Part shown: positions 32,901 through 44,480 of the stretch, in pieces
How the letters are laid out: every line of letters begins with the position of its first letter
How positions within the stretch are numbered: position 1 is the first letter of the stretch
Source: Rheum nobile
Taxonomy: Eukaryota > Streptophyta > Magnoliopsida > Caryophyllales > Polygonaceae
Assembly: GCA_027886185.1 (NCBI GenBank)
Contig: WOAB01000056.1
Span: forward strand, 3,596,001 to 3,660,000
Length of the DNA stretch: 64,000 nucleotides
Reading direction: 5' to 3'
Made by a program: the position numbers and the translations under genes
Notes under the pieces: model-generated
Told to the model about the DNA's origin: nothing
Seen by the model: only the letters and a program-made list of their open reading frames with translations
Database searches by the model: none

Positions 32901-33092
32901 CAGCAGTTGGCGATAGAGAAAAGGCGATCTGCAACATACAAACGACATCTGGAAATGATCTTCGAGCACATCGATGAGCAGAACCTCACCCTGTCAAAGA
33001 AGATTCAGGACATAGTTGACGATGTTAGAGAGATGGAGGCAAATGAGAAGCAAAATCAGAAACAGAAATTGGACCATTCTCAGTTCCCTTAA
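29950..33092 (+). CDS. FAR1-related factor (short FAR1 DNA-binding-domain protein)
   Basis: Coding exons 29950-30504 (donor CCG|GTTAGT) and 32871-33092 (acceptor CAGCAG|ATT) join in phase 0 across a 2.4-kb intron, giving about 258 residues. Residues about 70-175 form the FAR1 domain, a WRKY-GCM1-type zinc fold (EPYVGQEFESETAAHAFYNT, ALVCNKEGFR, VGCRAM, HTHPL). The second exon is a Lys/Glu-rich coiled coil (IRELSQQLAIEKRRSATYKR). There is no MULE transposase-like or SWIM region, so it matches the short FAR1 family of about 250 residues rather than full FHY3/FAR1. Such proteins are nuclear and can compete with or modulate FHY3/FAR1. The start is uncertain: TACTAAG then GCTACAG at 29964 could be branch point and acceptor, which would move the start to a later ATG such as 30052. 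Confidence 0.85.
30505..32870 (+). other. Long intron of the FAR1-type gene
   Basis: 2366 bp, T rich. Open frames here, such as 31270-31473, are unsupported. No transposon ends were recognised. Confidence 0.7.
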
Positions 33093-33500
33093 ATCATTTA
33101 GCATCACTGTGTATAAAAAAAAAGATTTTTTTTCTTTTTCTCTTTTCTTTCCTCCTTTCCATTCCTTATTTTGGATTGGAGGATCAGCAATTTGTGTGCA
33201 GAATTTTTGGATTAAGTTGTAGGCTCTGAAATATTTTTTGCACCCTTGATTTTTGTTTTGATAACTGAAGTGTTGAGATGTCTCCAAGTATAGTCATTTT
33301 TATCAGCACAACAAGCTTTTGAGGTGCTTTTTCCTCTACTTCTCTTTTTAATTTTGTTGGCTAATTGTAATTTCCATGGTATAGGGAAATTAATGCTTTT
33401 TTTGTTTTGTGGACTTTCCAAATGTGAATTGCTCTATATTTGTGGGACTTTTTTTATATTTTTTATTTATTTATGGTGAAAGGATACAATAAATAATTAG
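33093..33500 (+). terminator. 3' region of the FAR1-type gene
   Basis: T-rich 3' UTR. An AATAAA-type poly(A) signal lies in ATACAATAAATAATT at about 33485-33499. The real cleavage site cannot be read from sequence. Confidence 0.4.
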
Positions 33501-34800
33501 CACACTAAGAGGCCAGATAGTGAGGGCTAAAAATATTTTATGCTGGAAACCGCGTTAGATCCAGCAAGCATGCTATGCATTAATGCACATACAATCAAAC
33601 GAGGGATACTGTTTTTCTGCCATTTTTCATACGAATGGTTAGGAGTTTTGGGGAAAATAATAAATGTGATTGGGCTTTATCTTATTTTCTATAAGATTTC
33701 TTGTCAAAATTTGATATTTTGGAATGGATGAAGCTCACTTTTGCATGGAATTATTAGATAATTTTTTCAGTAGTTTTAATAGGCACCACCAACTCATCAC
33801 TTAACATTTCATGTCAAGTCAAACCATCTTTGCACGTAACATTTCGTTTATTAAATTGAAGACAATAAATTAAATAGTTCATGCCACCCTAACGAGGAAC
33901 CCAGCAACACATACACCTTTTGTTTATTCCCACAAGTTGTGAATACTCTGCTAAAGATCCTCTATATCACTATGCCATAAATACTCTGCTTCAAATAACT
34001 TATTAGTTATATTGAGCACGATAATTGACATTCATTTTTGGAAAAAACAACATTACAAAAAAAGTAAAAACATAAATTGGGCATTGTATAAACATAAATG
34101 TAGTGTTTTTAAGTTATTTCCTTTGAAATTCTCATTTCAATTCTTTCCCAGAATGATCAATACTGTTCTCTAAGAGGAGATGACATAAGAAAATGATGAG
34201 AATACTAATACTAAAAATTAATTCAATCTAAGCTTTTGGAAGCGGAAAACATTTATACATATGAAACGAAGATGGAAAGTAAGTGTGGGTGAATGGAAAT
34301 TATGTTGAAAAACCAGAAGCATAAATTGACATCAACAGAACAACAACAAAATTGACAAGTTAATTAATAGTAAAATTAGTTGTTAGCTAATTATTATGGG
34401 TAATTTGAATTTTATTGCTCTGCTTGTAAGCTGAACCTGAGGCAGGCAGGCATGTAGTATTCATGCACTATTAGTAATTTTCCCTTTATTTTTCTTAAAA
34501 GTACTAAAAAGAATGAAAGTAGATAAAAAAGGACCAAAAAGATTATTTCAAAACAAAAGACAATTATTATAGAGGGAGTGTAAAATTCATGTGAAAATAT
34601 CCCTTGATTTTCTTAGATCCGTTAACCAACGTCTAGTTTTTGTGGGGTAAAGCCAAAGTACTCATGTAATTTGAATTAGATCCAACATGCTTCAATTATT
34701 ATTTTACTTTTATATCCTCTTTTACTCAATCAATTAATACTCTCTTGAATCCAGTTAGTTTCGTATCCCAAAATCAATATTACAATTTTTGCTTAACTAA

Positions 34801-35028
34801 TACTCCCTCCGTATTAAAATACTTATTTTTTTGGACAATTACACGTATATTAAGGAGAATATGAAATTATTTTGTTACTTTTTCAATACGATTACTTTAA
34901 TTTATTAAAAATTGTTAAAAACTATAAGAGTATATATGTAAAGTAGATGTAAAATATACTTAAAAAACAAATATATTGAGACAAAAAATTAAAGCTAAAA
35001 AGACATGTATTTTGATACGAAGGGAGTA
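34801..35028. mobile_element. Stowaway-like MITE
   Basis: Inverted ends TACTCCCTCCGT and ACGAAGGGAGTA enclose about 205 bp, with further complementarity inside (ATTAAAATACTTA / ATGTATTTTGATAC). TA borders on both sides. Confidence 0.85.
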
Positions 35029-35756
35029 TATTATTACAAACGAATTAATAGTATATCCACTTGTCAATTGTCATGTCTTCTCTTCTGTTACAATGAATCT
35101 CACACAACTAATATTTATCTAAGAATTCTACAAATTTAAAATTAGGGTATTGTCGATCTTCACCAACTAAACTACAAGGCACTTAGGTAAATATAAAAGT
35201 ATAGCAGATCACGAACAAATTAAACTAAAGTGTATATATATATATATGCTATAGTTTAAGATCATTCTATGTACAAATTAGTGAACGAAAAAGCTATATT
35301 AATTTTCCCATGTATTGATGGATTTGTTGTTTGTGATGAATGTTCGTATCCATTAATAAATATCACAATTTTTTTTAACATCTTACTTATTTATTTGTGT
35401 CTCTAAATTAAATCCTTATATATGCTACTATATTTGTCATTGCCGAGGTTATAACTCTTTGACAATATATTAGCTATCTATCTATCAAATTGGTTTAATA
35501 ATGTTAACAATTTTGTTCTCCAACATATCTCTCTCTACAATGAGAAAATTTGGTTAATTATGCATACTTTCCTTTCATGGTTCTCAAATAAATTAATTAT
35601 GATCAGTAAGCACGTACTCTAACAGTCTAACAATATATATAGTTAGCTGTATAAATTACATAACACATAGTGTACACAACCACACAATAACTAGCTATAT
35701 TAATTAATTAGAAACCAAAAGAGATTCCAATAATAAATTCAAAAACATTACATACT

Positions 35757-35997
35757 ACTCCCTTCGTCTAACAATATATGTCTTTTTAGCCTTTATTTTT
35801 TGTCTATAAATATTTGTCTTTTTAGCTATTTTGACATTTACTTTACAAATTTATCCTTAATATTAATGATATGTTATTAGTAGTGAATTCAAAAAAGTAA
35901 AAATGTATATTAAATATGGATATATTTGTATTTTTGATATATTTCTTAATAAGTGTGTAAAATGGTAAAAAGACAAGTATTTTTAGGAGGAGATTAC
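35757..35997. mobile_element. Stowaway-like MITE, degraded right end
   Basis: The left end CTACTCCCTTCGTCTAACAA pairs poorly with the right end AAGTATTTTTAGGAGGAGAT. The inner words TGTCTTTTTAG / AAAAAGACAAGT are complementary. Confidence 0.6.
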
Positions 35998-36228
35998 ATT
36001 ATAACAATAATTACATATAGATTAATGTATTAGCTAGGTTTGTCTACTCCACCACACCTCTGCCTGTCTCTCACCCTCACCAACACAAACAATTATATCT
36101 ACGCGTTTTCTTGTCTATCCTTCAAACCTTTTAAAATTAATTAATTCTTCTATTTTTATACATATATATATATATGCACTCCTCTTCCTACAACTTAAAC
36201 ACACATCGCTAAATTCATTCCAAATAAA

Positions 36229-36816
36229 ATGGAAATGCCAAACATTTTCCAAAGGCTTTCTCACTTCCTCCACACATTCATCCTCTTCCTCCTCCCCAAA
36301 CATCTCACCCACGCGCCGGCCACCGCCGCCGTCCACTGCCACCAGATGAAGAACATCCGGCGCCGGCCGTTGGATCTCCGGCAAGTGTTCGACACGTTCG
36401 ACGAGAACAAAGACGGGCTGATCACGAAAACGGAGCTCGCCAACTCCCTCCACAACATGGGGATCCCGATCCCGGACTCGGAGCTCACGCGCCTGATCGA
36501 GCGCGTGGACTCTAACGGGGACGAGTGCGTCGACGTGGCGGAGTTCGAGTCCTTGTACCGCCACGTGGCGGAGGAGGAGGAGGGCGGAGTGCACATGGAG
36601 GAGGTTTTCGGGGTTTTCGACAAGGACGGAGACGGGTTCATAAGCGAGGAGGAGCTGCAGCGCGTGCTGGAGACGCTCGGGCTAGGCGGCCATGGGAGGA
36701 GCTTGGAGGAGTGCAGGAGGATGATAGCCAAAGTGGATGTGGATGGAGATGGTAGAGTTAGTTTCATGGAGTTTCAGGACATGATGAAGGATGTTCCTGC
36801 ACTTGTTTTTAATTAA
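36229..36816 (+). CDS. Calmodulin-like protein with four EF-hands and a hydrophobic N-terminus
   Basis: 195 residues, no intron, GC-rich unlike its surroundings. The four calcium loops run DENKDGLITKTE (58-69), DSNGDECVDVAE (94-105), DKDGDGFISEEE (131-142) and DVDGDGRVSFME (170-181). In loop 2 the glycine normally at position 6 is Glu, which may weaken binding. Residues 10-24 (LSHFLHTFILFLLP) are hydrophobic and could be a signal peptide or membrane anchor, as in some endomembrane CMLs. These proteins change shape on binding calcium and pass signals to partner proteins. The start at 36229 is the first in-frame ATG after a TATA-like run; a second ATG is two codons later. Confidence 0.92.
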   Translation: MEMPNIFQRLSHFLHTFILFLLPKHLTHAPATAAVHCHQMKNIRRRPLDLRQVFDTFDENKDGLITKTELANSLHNMGIPIPDSELTRLIERVDSNGDECVDVAEFESLYRHVAEEEEGGVHMEEVFGVFDKDGDGFISEEELQRVLETLGLGGHGRSLEECRRMIAKVDVDGDGRVSFMEFQDMMKDVPALVFN

Positions 36817-38017
36817 TTGTTAAATAAATATGTTCAAATTAGTTAATTTCATTAATTCATATATATTTCGTTCATTGTTTGTTTATTCTTTTGGACTAAT
36901 ATATATATACACGTAGCTAACGTAGTATTGGTTAAAATTATCAAGTAAAAATATTATCGTCTACCTTACACAAAATCTAAATTGTAATTTTTAAGTCTAT
37001 CATCTATTTTATATAAACAACTTCAATTTCAAACAACAAATTCTATATCCGAACCTCTAATGAAAATTTACTTAAAATTGACCAAAAATTACACAATTTA
37101 AACAAATTTCATCATTACATACTACTTTCATGGCGTAATCTCAACAAATTTGAATAAAAATTAATTTGTAAATCTATAAACCATAAATTTAAAAAAATTA
37201 ACACAAATAAGGATAGATATAGAAAAAATATTACATTTTTTATTGAAAAATTGTGTGCAAATTTGGATAAATATTTAATATATTTTTTAAAAATCTCAGT
37301 GGGGGCTGTAGCCCCTGCTGGGCCTCACCTACGTCTGCCCATGTATATATATAGTATGATATATATAGGGGTTTGATCAGGTGAGAATAATTATTACCGT
37401 GTAAAATAAGAATGATGCACATTTAGATAAAAACTTATCTACATACAGACAAAAAACTTATGTACTTTAGAAACACATGCACATATAAGTAAAATTATTT
37501 ATACACTTTAGAATATGCATAAGTTTTTGCTTACATGTACATAAGTTTTTTTATTGTGTGAACGTGAAAGTGCGTAATTTTTTACTTATATGTATTAGTT
37601 TTAAGAGTGGAGAAGATTTTTCCTATATGTGCGTAAATTCTTACTTATATGTTTATTATTTTCATTTTTTATAGCAATAATCATTCTTATTTGATCAATA
37701 TTCTTATATATATAATGATTTTTACTAAGGTTTTTATAGTTCTCTTTTTACGTAGTGTCCACCACAAATATGAATGTTATTTTTTTAGTTTATAATAGAC
37801 ACTACATATATGTGAATTAATATGAATTAGATATGTGACCGGGTTATAGAAATCCTTAATTACTAGCTGAATTGTTAAACCATAGACTCATTTCGTACGC
37901 TTGAAATTTGAAGTTTTGTACGTTGGTAAAACTCCGGTCAATATATAGCAGAATCAATAATTTATGTATTCGAAAATAATCATAGTCTTATGTTAAATAT
38001 AACATTAATTAATATAT
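36817..38017. other. Intergenic AT-rich DNA with transposon scraps
   Basis: No gene. 37285-37345 (CAGTGGGGGCTGTAGCCCCT, GGCCTCACCTACGTCTGCCC) resembles a terminal piece of a hAT-type element like that at 49560-50844. 37370-37700 has repeated ATAAGTTTTT/CTTATATGT words and ends with TTGATCA-like sequence matching TTGATCAGG at its left, possibly another small element. Confidence 0.4.
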
Positions 38018-38228
38018 TGAGAAGAAACTTAAGTTCAGTCAAGAAATATGCAAAACTCCATTAACGAAGGAAAAGCTCAAGAGAGTTAGAAGAGAATTCT
38101 GTTATTTCACTGAACTATCACGAAGGTTACTTACAAGGAGCCTTATAAAGGCTTTACAGATATTAATGAAAATATCTAAAATGACAGCTAAGCAATAGCT
38201 GGACTATAGACTATATTACTATATTCCA
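38018..38228 (-). repeat. 3' LTR of copia 2
   Basis: 211 bp, nearly identical to 44041-44245. A polypurine tract (minus strand GAGAGGGGGATA) adjoins at 38229-38240. Confidence 0.93.
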
Positions 38229-38243
38229 TATCCCCCTCTCAAG

Positions 38244-41200
38244 CTAGGACAAGGGTAAAGACAAAAGGCCTAGCTTGGACACCAGAAAATTGTGTTGAAG
38301 TTCACCTAATGGCTTAGTAAAAATGTCTGCCAGCTGCAGAGATGACTTCACATGAAGAGGTTGAACAAAGCCTTCTTGAAGCTTGTCGCGAACATAGTGA
38401 CAATCCAGGCGAAGATGCTTAGTACGCTCATGAAAAACCGGATTCTGAGCAATATGAAGAGCTGCCTTGTTATCACAGTGAAGGGGAATGGGCAGGGTAA
38501 TGGAAATGGCAAAATCAGAGAGTAAACTCTGTAACCAGACCAGTTCACTAGTGGTCTTGGACATACTCTTGTACTCGGCTTCAGCTGAAGATTTGGAGAC
38601 AGTATTTTGTTTCTTGGTCTTCCAAGAAATCAAGGAGTGTCCGAAGAATACACAAAACCCAGTAAGGGACCGGCCACTATAAAGACAATTCCCCCAATCA
38701 GCATCACAGAATGCAGACAAAGAAGAAAAATTCACAGTGGGAAAGAATAGACCAAGATCCAGTGATCCACGAAGATATCGAACAACATGTAATGCAGCCT
38801 TGTAATGAGGCTCTCTGGGTTGGCTCATGAATTGACTAAGATGCTGGACAGCATAGGATATATCAGGTCGGGTCATATTCAGATAGAGAAGACGCCCAAC
38901 AAGTCTTCTATATGATTCTGGATCAGACATAAGCTCTCCTTGATCAATGGACAAATTCAGGCCACGAGGAAGAGGAAATGAAGCTGCTTTGCAGTCGTGA
39001 AGAGATGTGTCATGTAACAAATCAGAAATATACTTCCTCTGGTTGATAAGAGTACCACGAGAAGATCTGGAAACTTCAAGGCCTAGAAAATATCTCACTA
39101 AGCCAAGATCTTTAATGGTAAAAACCTTGTCCAATTCTGCCTTGACAAATTCAATAAGAGCATCATTACTACCAGTGACCAACAAATCATCAACATAAAC
39201 CACTGCCATAATCAAACCTTGAGCAGAATTCCAGATAAACAGTGAATGATCAAACTTGGACTGAATGAAACCCAGGTGAGTAAGAAACTTAGTTAACTCA
39301 ACATTCCACTGCCGAGAGGCCTGTTTTAGACCATAAAGGGAACGAGATAACTTGCAAACCTGGTCAGCTGAGCCCTTATCATAACCATCAGGAAGTGCCA
39401 TATATACTTCTTCATCAAGGAAGCCATGGAGAAAGGCATTGTTTACATCGAGTTGGTGCAGAGGCCAGCACTTCATGGTGGCAAAAGCAAACAGCAATCT
39501 GGCTGTGGTAAACTTCGCCACAGGGGAAAATGTGTGCTTGTAGTCTTTCCCTTTGATTTGATTGTAGCCTTTGGCAACAAGTCGGGCCTTGTACCTTTCT
39601 ACAGTCCCATCAGGTTTAAATTTTATCTTGTAAACCCACTTACAACCAATAGCTTTGTGGCCAGCAGGAAGATTAGTAAGAGTCCATGTATGGTTGGTTT
39701 CAAGGGCAAGGAGCTCTTTGTTCATAGCATCAACCCATAAATGGTCTTTGATGGCTTCTCTATAGGAATATGGTTCTTTAAATGAAAAGGTTTTGGTAAT
39801 GGAAGCAACAAAGGCAGAGCTGTAATAACTGGGATCAGTGAGTGAAGAGGCTAAAAGGGAAGTAGATGGTGGTAGTGTAGGACAAATAAAATTCTGGAGA
39901 TGAGCAGGCTGTGATGTAGTTCTGGTAGACCTCCTGAGAGGAGGAGGTGATGGGTCTTGAGGTATAGTATTGAAAGATGAAGGTGGAGATAATGAATCAG
40001 GTTGACTCACTGTAGGAGAACCGGGAGGAGATGAAGAAGAAGATAAAGAGTTGGTAGGAGAGGGTAAAGTAACTGGAGATGGTAGGATAGGAGAGATAGG
40101 AAAAAGTTCAGTAGGAGGACCATGGGCAGGGTTAACAAGTGGTAAAGAGGATGATGAAGTTAATGGTGGAGAAATGGAGGTTTCATGTTTGAAGGGAAAA
40201 AGATGTTCTTGAAAGATAACATCTCGGCTTACAAAAATCTGTTTAGTGGTCCAATCTAACAACTTGTAAGCCTTTTGGCCATGGGGATAGCCTAGGAAAA
40301 CACATTTCCTAGCCTTTGCAGCAAACTTATCTGCAGACTTTCCTCGTGCCAAAGCAAAACATTGACAACCAATGACCTTTAGTTGATCATAGGAAGGAGA
40401 CTTACCATGCAATTTGGTGTAGGGAGTCTCCCATTTCAAAACAGAAGATGGAAGCAAATTGATGATGTAGGTGGCAGCTAATACACAGTCGCCCTAAAAT
40501 CTGATGGGTAATCCAGCATGTAATCGAATAGCCCTGGCAGTCTCAATGAGATGTCTGTGCTTTCGCTCGACTCTGCCATTTTGCTGAGGTACATAAGGAA
40601 CAGATTTTTGGTGGATAATACCCTTATCAGCAAACAACTGAGAACAATCTCTTTGAACAAATTCTATGCCATTGTTTGTTCTGATCTGTTTGATATGAGC
40701 CCCAAATTGTGTTTCCACCATGGCAATATAGGTTTGTATAACTGAACTGACTTGATCCTTACTCTTGATCAAATGTGTCCAAGTAGCACGACTACAATCA
40801 TCAAGAATAGTTAGAAAGTACCTGGCACCAGAATAGGTTGGGGATTTGTAGGGACCCCAAAGATCAAGATGTACTAGTTCAAATAAAGAACTAGCAATAG
40901 AATCACTCCTGTGAAAAGGTAAAGCATGAAATTTTGCCAACACACAAATCTCACAAACATCAGTGTTAGAAGCTACAACAGAAAATTGACAAATGTGCTT
41001 CAGCTTAGAAACTGAAGTGTGTCCCAGTCTGGCATGAATCAAGTCAAAACTAGGCTTTTTTGCTGCACTATGATCAACATGATCAAGTTTATTTGCAGAA
41101 AGAAAAGTAGATGAATATGCAGATGAAAAACTATCTGCAGATGACAATATAACTCTGTTAAGTCCTCCTTCTTGCCTCTTAGCAGTGAGAACCTCCTTGC

Positions 41201-41522
41201 CATGATCAAGGTCCTGAAATATACAAGCATCTTTGTCAATTTTCACTCGAAAATGACCATCATCAAGTAACTTACCAACAGACATTAAATTCTGCTTGAA
41301 CTCTGGAACAAGAAAGACCCCTTTCAGTTTGAGCCCAGTAGGTAAATGAATATCTCCTACAATGGTTACTTGTTTCATTGAGCCATCAGGTAAACAAATG
41401 TTCACAGGTTTGGTAAGTTTTCTTCGACAAATCAATAGTGAAGGATTACATGTCATATGATCAGAAGCCCCTGTATCAATAATCCAAGACATCATATTAT
41501 CTGCACCATGCCTAGAAGAATG
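38244..41522 (-). pseudogene. copia 2 pol (protease, integrase, RT, RNase H), one stop
   Basis: A single frame. Protease MSWIIDTGASDHM (near 41450-41490). GAG-pre-integrase with the HARLGHTSVSKLKH and CEICVLAK zinc motif. Integrase with LVHLDLWGPY, then RTNNGIEF where the second catalytic Asp (RSDNG type) is Asn, then NGRVERKHRH with the Glu present. RT has YVDDLLVTG. RNase H has SWKTKKQ, SSAEAEYKSM and ADIFTKPLGEL. A stop at 40494-40496 replaces the Trp expected before GDC. RT copies the element RNA and integrase inserts the DNA; the Asn and the stop should both block this copy. Confidence 0.93.
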
Positions 41523-42778
41523 TGATAGCGTTTTTTCAGTCGTGCGCGCTATCAAATTAATCCTAAATTACAACTAGAGTATAGCATGCAAGTAAGGAGT
41601 CGAACCCAAGGGAGTTAACACGTCAATTTCAATGCAATTACTAATTTATCAACTTAAAAGGACAAATGGGGGGGGGGTTTGGTTTTCTACTAAAACTACT
41701 CAAATAAAACAACACCGAATCAAGTTTAAGCAAATATGAAGAAAGGGAGCTTCACCTAGCATGTTTCCACACAAAGGTTAACCAAGTTGATCATAGATTC
41801 TTCTCATGTTCATATTTATCCTATGAATTTGTTCCAATTCTGATCTTGTTTATATTAGCAAGCCAACCGGTCTTGCTAACACTTACTGATTGAAAACCTA
41901 GAAGACCTCCTAAGTTGGTTCAATCAATAGCATAGAGTATAAGATTAATGGATTGCAAACAAGACTCAACACCGCAAGTATGTCATGCAAATCAATTTCC
42001 TTTTCACAATTGAACTCAATTTACCAATTTCATGCAATTGTGGTTGCTACCTATGATTAAGGATTCCACCGTCTATCCCAAATCTAGCATCTAAATTACT
42101 ATAGATTTAAACTAGGAGATCAATCTAGCAAAATAGATAGTAATAGAAATATGCTCAAGGAAATCAATACCAAATCCAAAGGGATGAACAAGAGAATTAA
42201 ACCTTACAACCGAGTCAACCTTGTGCTTCCACGCTAGGTAAAACAGGAAATTAGTTCTGATTCATGCTCTTCACACAATTCCAAATCCAAAAGAAAAACA
42301 AAGGAAAACTAATTATGTTCTTGAGAAAAAAAAACAAAGGAAGATCGAATGGCTGCTCAGTTTGGACGTGTCTCTTTCTAAACCTAATCTGAGCCCATTT
42401 AATTACCAATTAACTCAGCAAAATGAAACGGCCAAGCAGAAAGGAAAATCGGGAGCTGTTCAGTCGCGCGGCAAAACCGCGACCAACCGCGATCGCGGGG
42501 GATCGCGGTTTGTGCTCCAGCAGCTTCTGTTGGACTGGAGAATAACGGCGATCGCGGTACATCGCCCCACCTCGCGGTCTTCACTCCAGAAGCTTTTGTC
42601 TTCTGATCACCAGCTCTCCTACATAGCTTCGAGCTTCGTCTTCAACGCGTAAGTGCTTTCAAATCATCCACAATGTAGCTCCGCACCACAACCATCAACT
42701 TAGCTCCAAAACCCCGCCAAAGTCTCCTATAAATCTACTAATAATCCCTAACTACGCCATACAGAATACGGCATATCA
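41523..42778. mobile_element. Solo LTR inserted in copia 2
   Basis: 1256 bp from TGATAGCG to GGCATATCA, flanked by GAATG at 41518-41522 and 42779-42783. It starts with the same TGATAGC as the two gypsy LTR families in the window. Near its start GATAGCG and CGCTATC form an inverted pair. CG-rich palindromes including CCGCGATCGCGG lie at 42465-42590. No internal element sequence remains, so it is probably the product of LTR-LTR recombination of a gypsy-type element. Confidence 0.85.
42465..42590. repeat. CG-rich palindromes in the solo LTR
   Basis: CCGCGATCGCGG at 42487-42498 is a perfect 12-bp palindrome. GGCGATCGCGG at 42547-42557, ATCGCGG near 42501 and CTCGCGGTC near 42571 are related. The motif matches those in the LTRs at 8915, 13104 and 48705. 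Confidence 0.85.
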
Positions 42779-43956
42779 GAATGCATGACAAATGCCATAC
42801 CTGAGAATTCCAGAGAAGCTTTTCCTTTCATCAACTTCATAACTTCTTGACATACGACATTGATCAAGATAGGATTTATTCCACCAGCTGATTCTTTGCA
42901 AGAATCATCAATGTCGAGAGGATTATCAGACTGCTCCACCACATTAGCTGCTGATTTCTCAGAATTTTTGTTCTTCAGTTCTTGAAACCACTCTGGATAG
43001 CCATGTATTTTGAAGCATTGATCTACTGTATGACCTCGCTGGTTGCAATGACTGCACAATCTCTCTAGTTTAGCTTTCTTAGCAGCTTCTTTCCGCTCAA
43101 GGTAGCTTCCTGAAGAGCTAGAATTTCCTCTTCCAGTACCAAAGCTGCTAGAATTCCCAGTACTAGAGTTAGAGCATTTTCCAGAGTTGAAATTCGTAGG
43201 TCCTCGACTAGCATTCAGTGCACTAGTCTCCTGTGAACTAGAGCTCCCAGCTGTGACAGCCTTTTGCCTCTCTGATTGTTGAACGAGATGATATGCCTTG
43301 TTAACAGATGGTGCTGGATCCATTGCTAGTACGTTGCTCTGAAAAGTCTCGAAATTGTCGTTGAGTCCCATCAGAAATTGTGTCAATCTTGCACTATTAG
43401 TTTGATCCATGATCTTCTTGTTGACACCGCATGTACAATTCTTGCAATTACATCCTGGAAATTCCTCAAGATTCACAATATCATCCCAGATTCGCTTTAA
43501 TTTGCCAAAATAATCAACAAGCGAATCTATTCCTTGAATCAAATTCGCTAATTCTCTACGCAATTGATACAAGAGAGGTCCATTAGACTCTCCAAATCTC
43601 TCATTGATTTCATCCCAGAGTTGCTTAGACGATGTAACATTCATAAAGAAATTCTTAATCGACTCTTTCATAGAGTTTATAATCCAGCATCTCACCATGT
43701 AATCTGCGCGAATCCATTGCTCTTCATCTACCGAATTTTCTTCAGGTTGCTTCACGGTTCCAAGAATGAAACCTAGCTTGTTTTTCGCTCCAAGTGCCAG
43801 CTTGATTCCGCTGCTCCATCCAAGGAAATTGTCGCCATTGAAGACACTTGCAACAAGCTGTGCTCCAGGATGATCCGAATTTGACAATTCAATCGGATTA
43901 CTTTTGTTTCCAGTTCGATTACGCTGTTCTCTCAATTCTTTCAGCAATTCCTCCAT
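42779..43956 (-). pseudogene. copia 2 gag
   Basis: The reading starts at ATG 43954-43956, 85 bp inside the LTR. Gag domain with NPIELSNSDHPG, NFLGWSSGIKLALG, YMVRCWIINSM and QLWDEINERFGE. A Cys cluster GCNCKNCTCG. A CCHC knuckle CSHCNQRGHTVDQC followed by FKIHGYPEWF. It ends at the solo LTR insertion at 42779. When the 1256 bp and one 5-bp target copy are discounted, gag and pol share one frame, as expected for a copia polyprotein. Confidence 0.93.
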
Positions 43957-44025
43957 ATCTCAATGAAACAGTAGAACCGGATTAGGAAGGGAAAATTGGT
44001 TGCGGAAGATAGAGATTATGAGCCT

Positions 44026-44040
44026 AAAGCTCGGATACCA
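44026..44040 (-). other. Primer binding site of copia 2
   Basis: The minus strand reads TGGTATCCGAGC directly next to the 5' LTR, initiator-Met type with one change (C for A). Confidence 0.8.
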
Positions 44041-44245
44041 TGAGAAGAAACTTAAGTTCAGTAAAGGAATATGCAAAACTCCATTAACGAAGGAAAAGAG
44101 AGCTAGAAGAGAATTCTGTTATTTCACTGAACTACCACGAAGGTTACTTACAAGGAGCCTTATAAAGGCTTTACAAATATTAATGAAAATATCTAAAATG
44201 ACAGCTAAGCAATAGCTGGACTATAGACTATATTACTATATTCCA
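44041..44245 (-). repeat. 5' LTR of copia 2
   Basis: 205 bp, partner of 38018-38228. TATAT follows. Confidence 0.93.
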
Positions 44246-44442
44246 TATATATAACTATACCTAATATGTAATGTTGATGCTAAAAAAATTGTAACGTTGA
44301 ATAATTTATTTATTTTATTGTCAATTGATTTAGAATGATTTTTTTTTAAATACTTATGTATTTATTTTATGCCAAAAGTTCATGTAATTTGATACCATAG
44401 GGCCATAGGGGTTTATTTATCTTGGGAGTGTTGTAGGATTAA

Positions 44443-44480
44443 CTAGTGGTCATGCCCGTGCTACGCACGAGACATATTGT
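44443..44480 (-). mobile_element. Helitron-type 3' end
   Basis: On the minus strand: hairpin CTCGTGCGTAGCACGGGC, then CATGACCA, then CTAG followed by T, the CTRR-T end rule of Helitrons. The body would extend rightwards from 44443; its 5' TC end was not located with confidence. Confidence 0.5.

Larger units (their letters stand above)
33501..36228. other. Intergenic AT-rich DNA with two MITEs
   Basis: No gene recognised. Two Stowaway-like MITEs are listed separately. A TATA-like run at about 36163-36175 lies some 60 bp before the calmodulin-like ATG and is a reasonable promoter element. Confidence 0.5.
38018..44245 (-). mobile_element. Ty1/copia LTR retrotransposon 2, cut by a solo LTR
   Basis: LTRs at 38018-38228 and 44041-44245 run TGAGAAG...TTCCA. 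The 5-bp target duplication TATAT is at 38013-38017 and 44246-44250. Primer site and polypurine tract are present. The minus strand encodes gag (42779-43956) then protease-integrase-RT-RNase H (38244-41522). A 1256-bp solo LTR with its own 5-bp duplication interrupts the frame between zinc knuckle and protease. Only one nonsense codon is seen in pol, so this copy is younger than copia 1. Confidence 0.95.

Noticed and set aside
36115..36767. Long minus-strand and alternative plus frames over the calmodulin-like gene
   Set aside because: Shadows caused by high GC content; the EF-hand frame explains the sequence.
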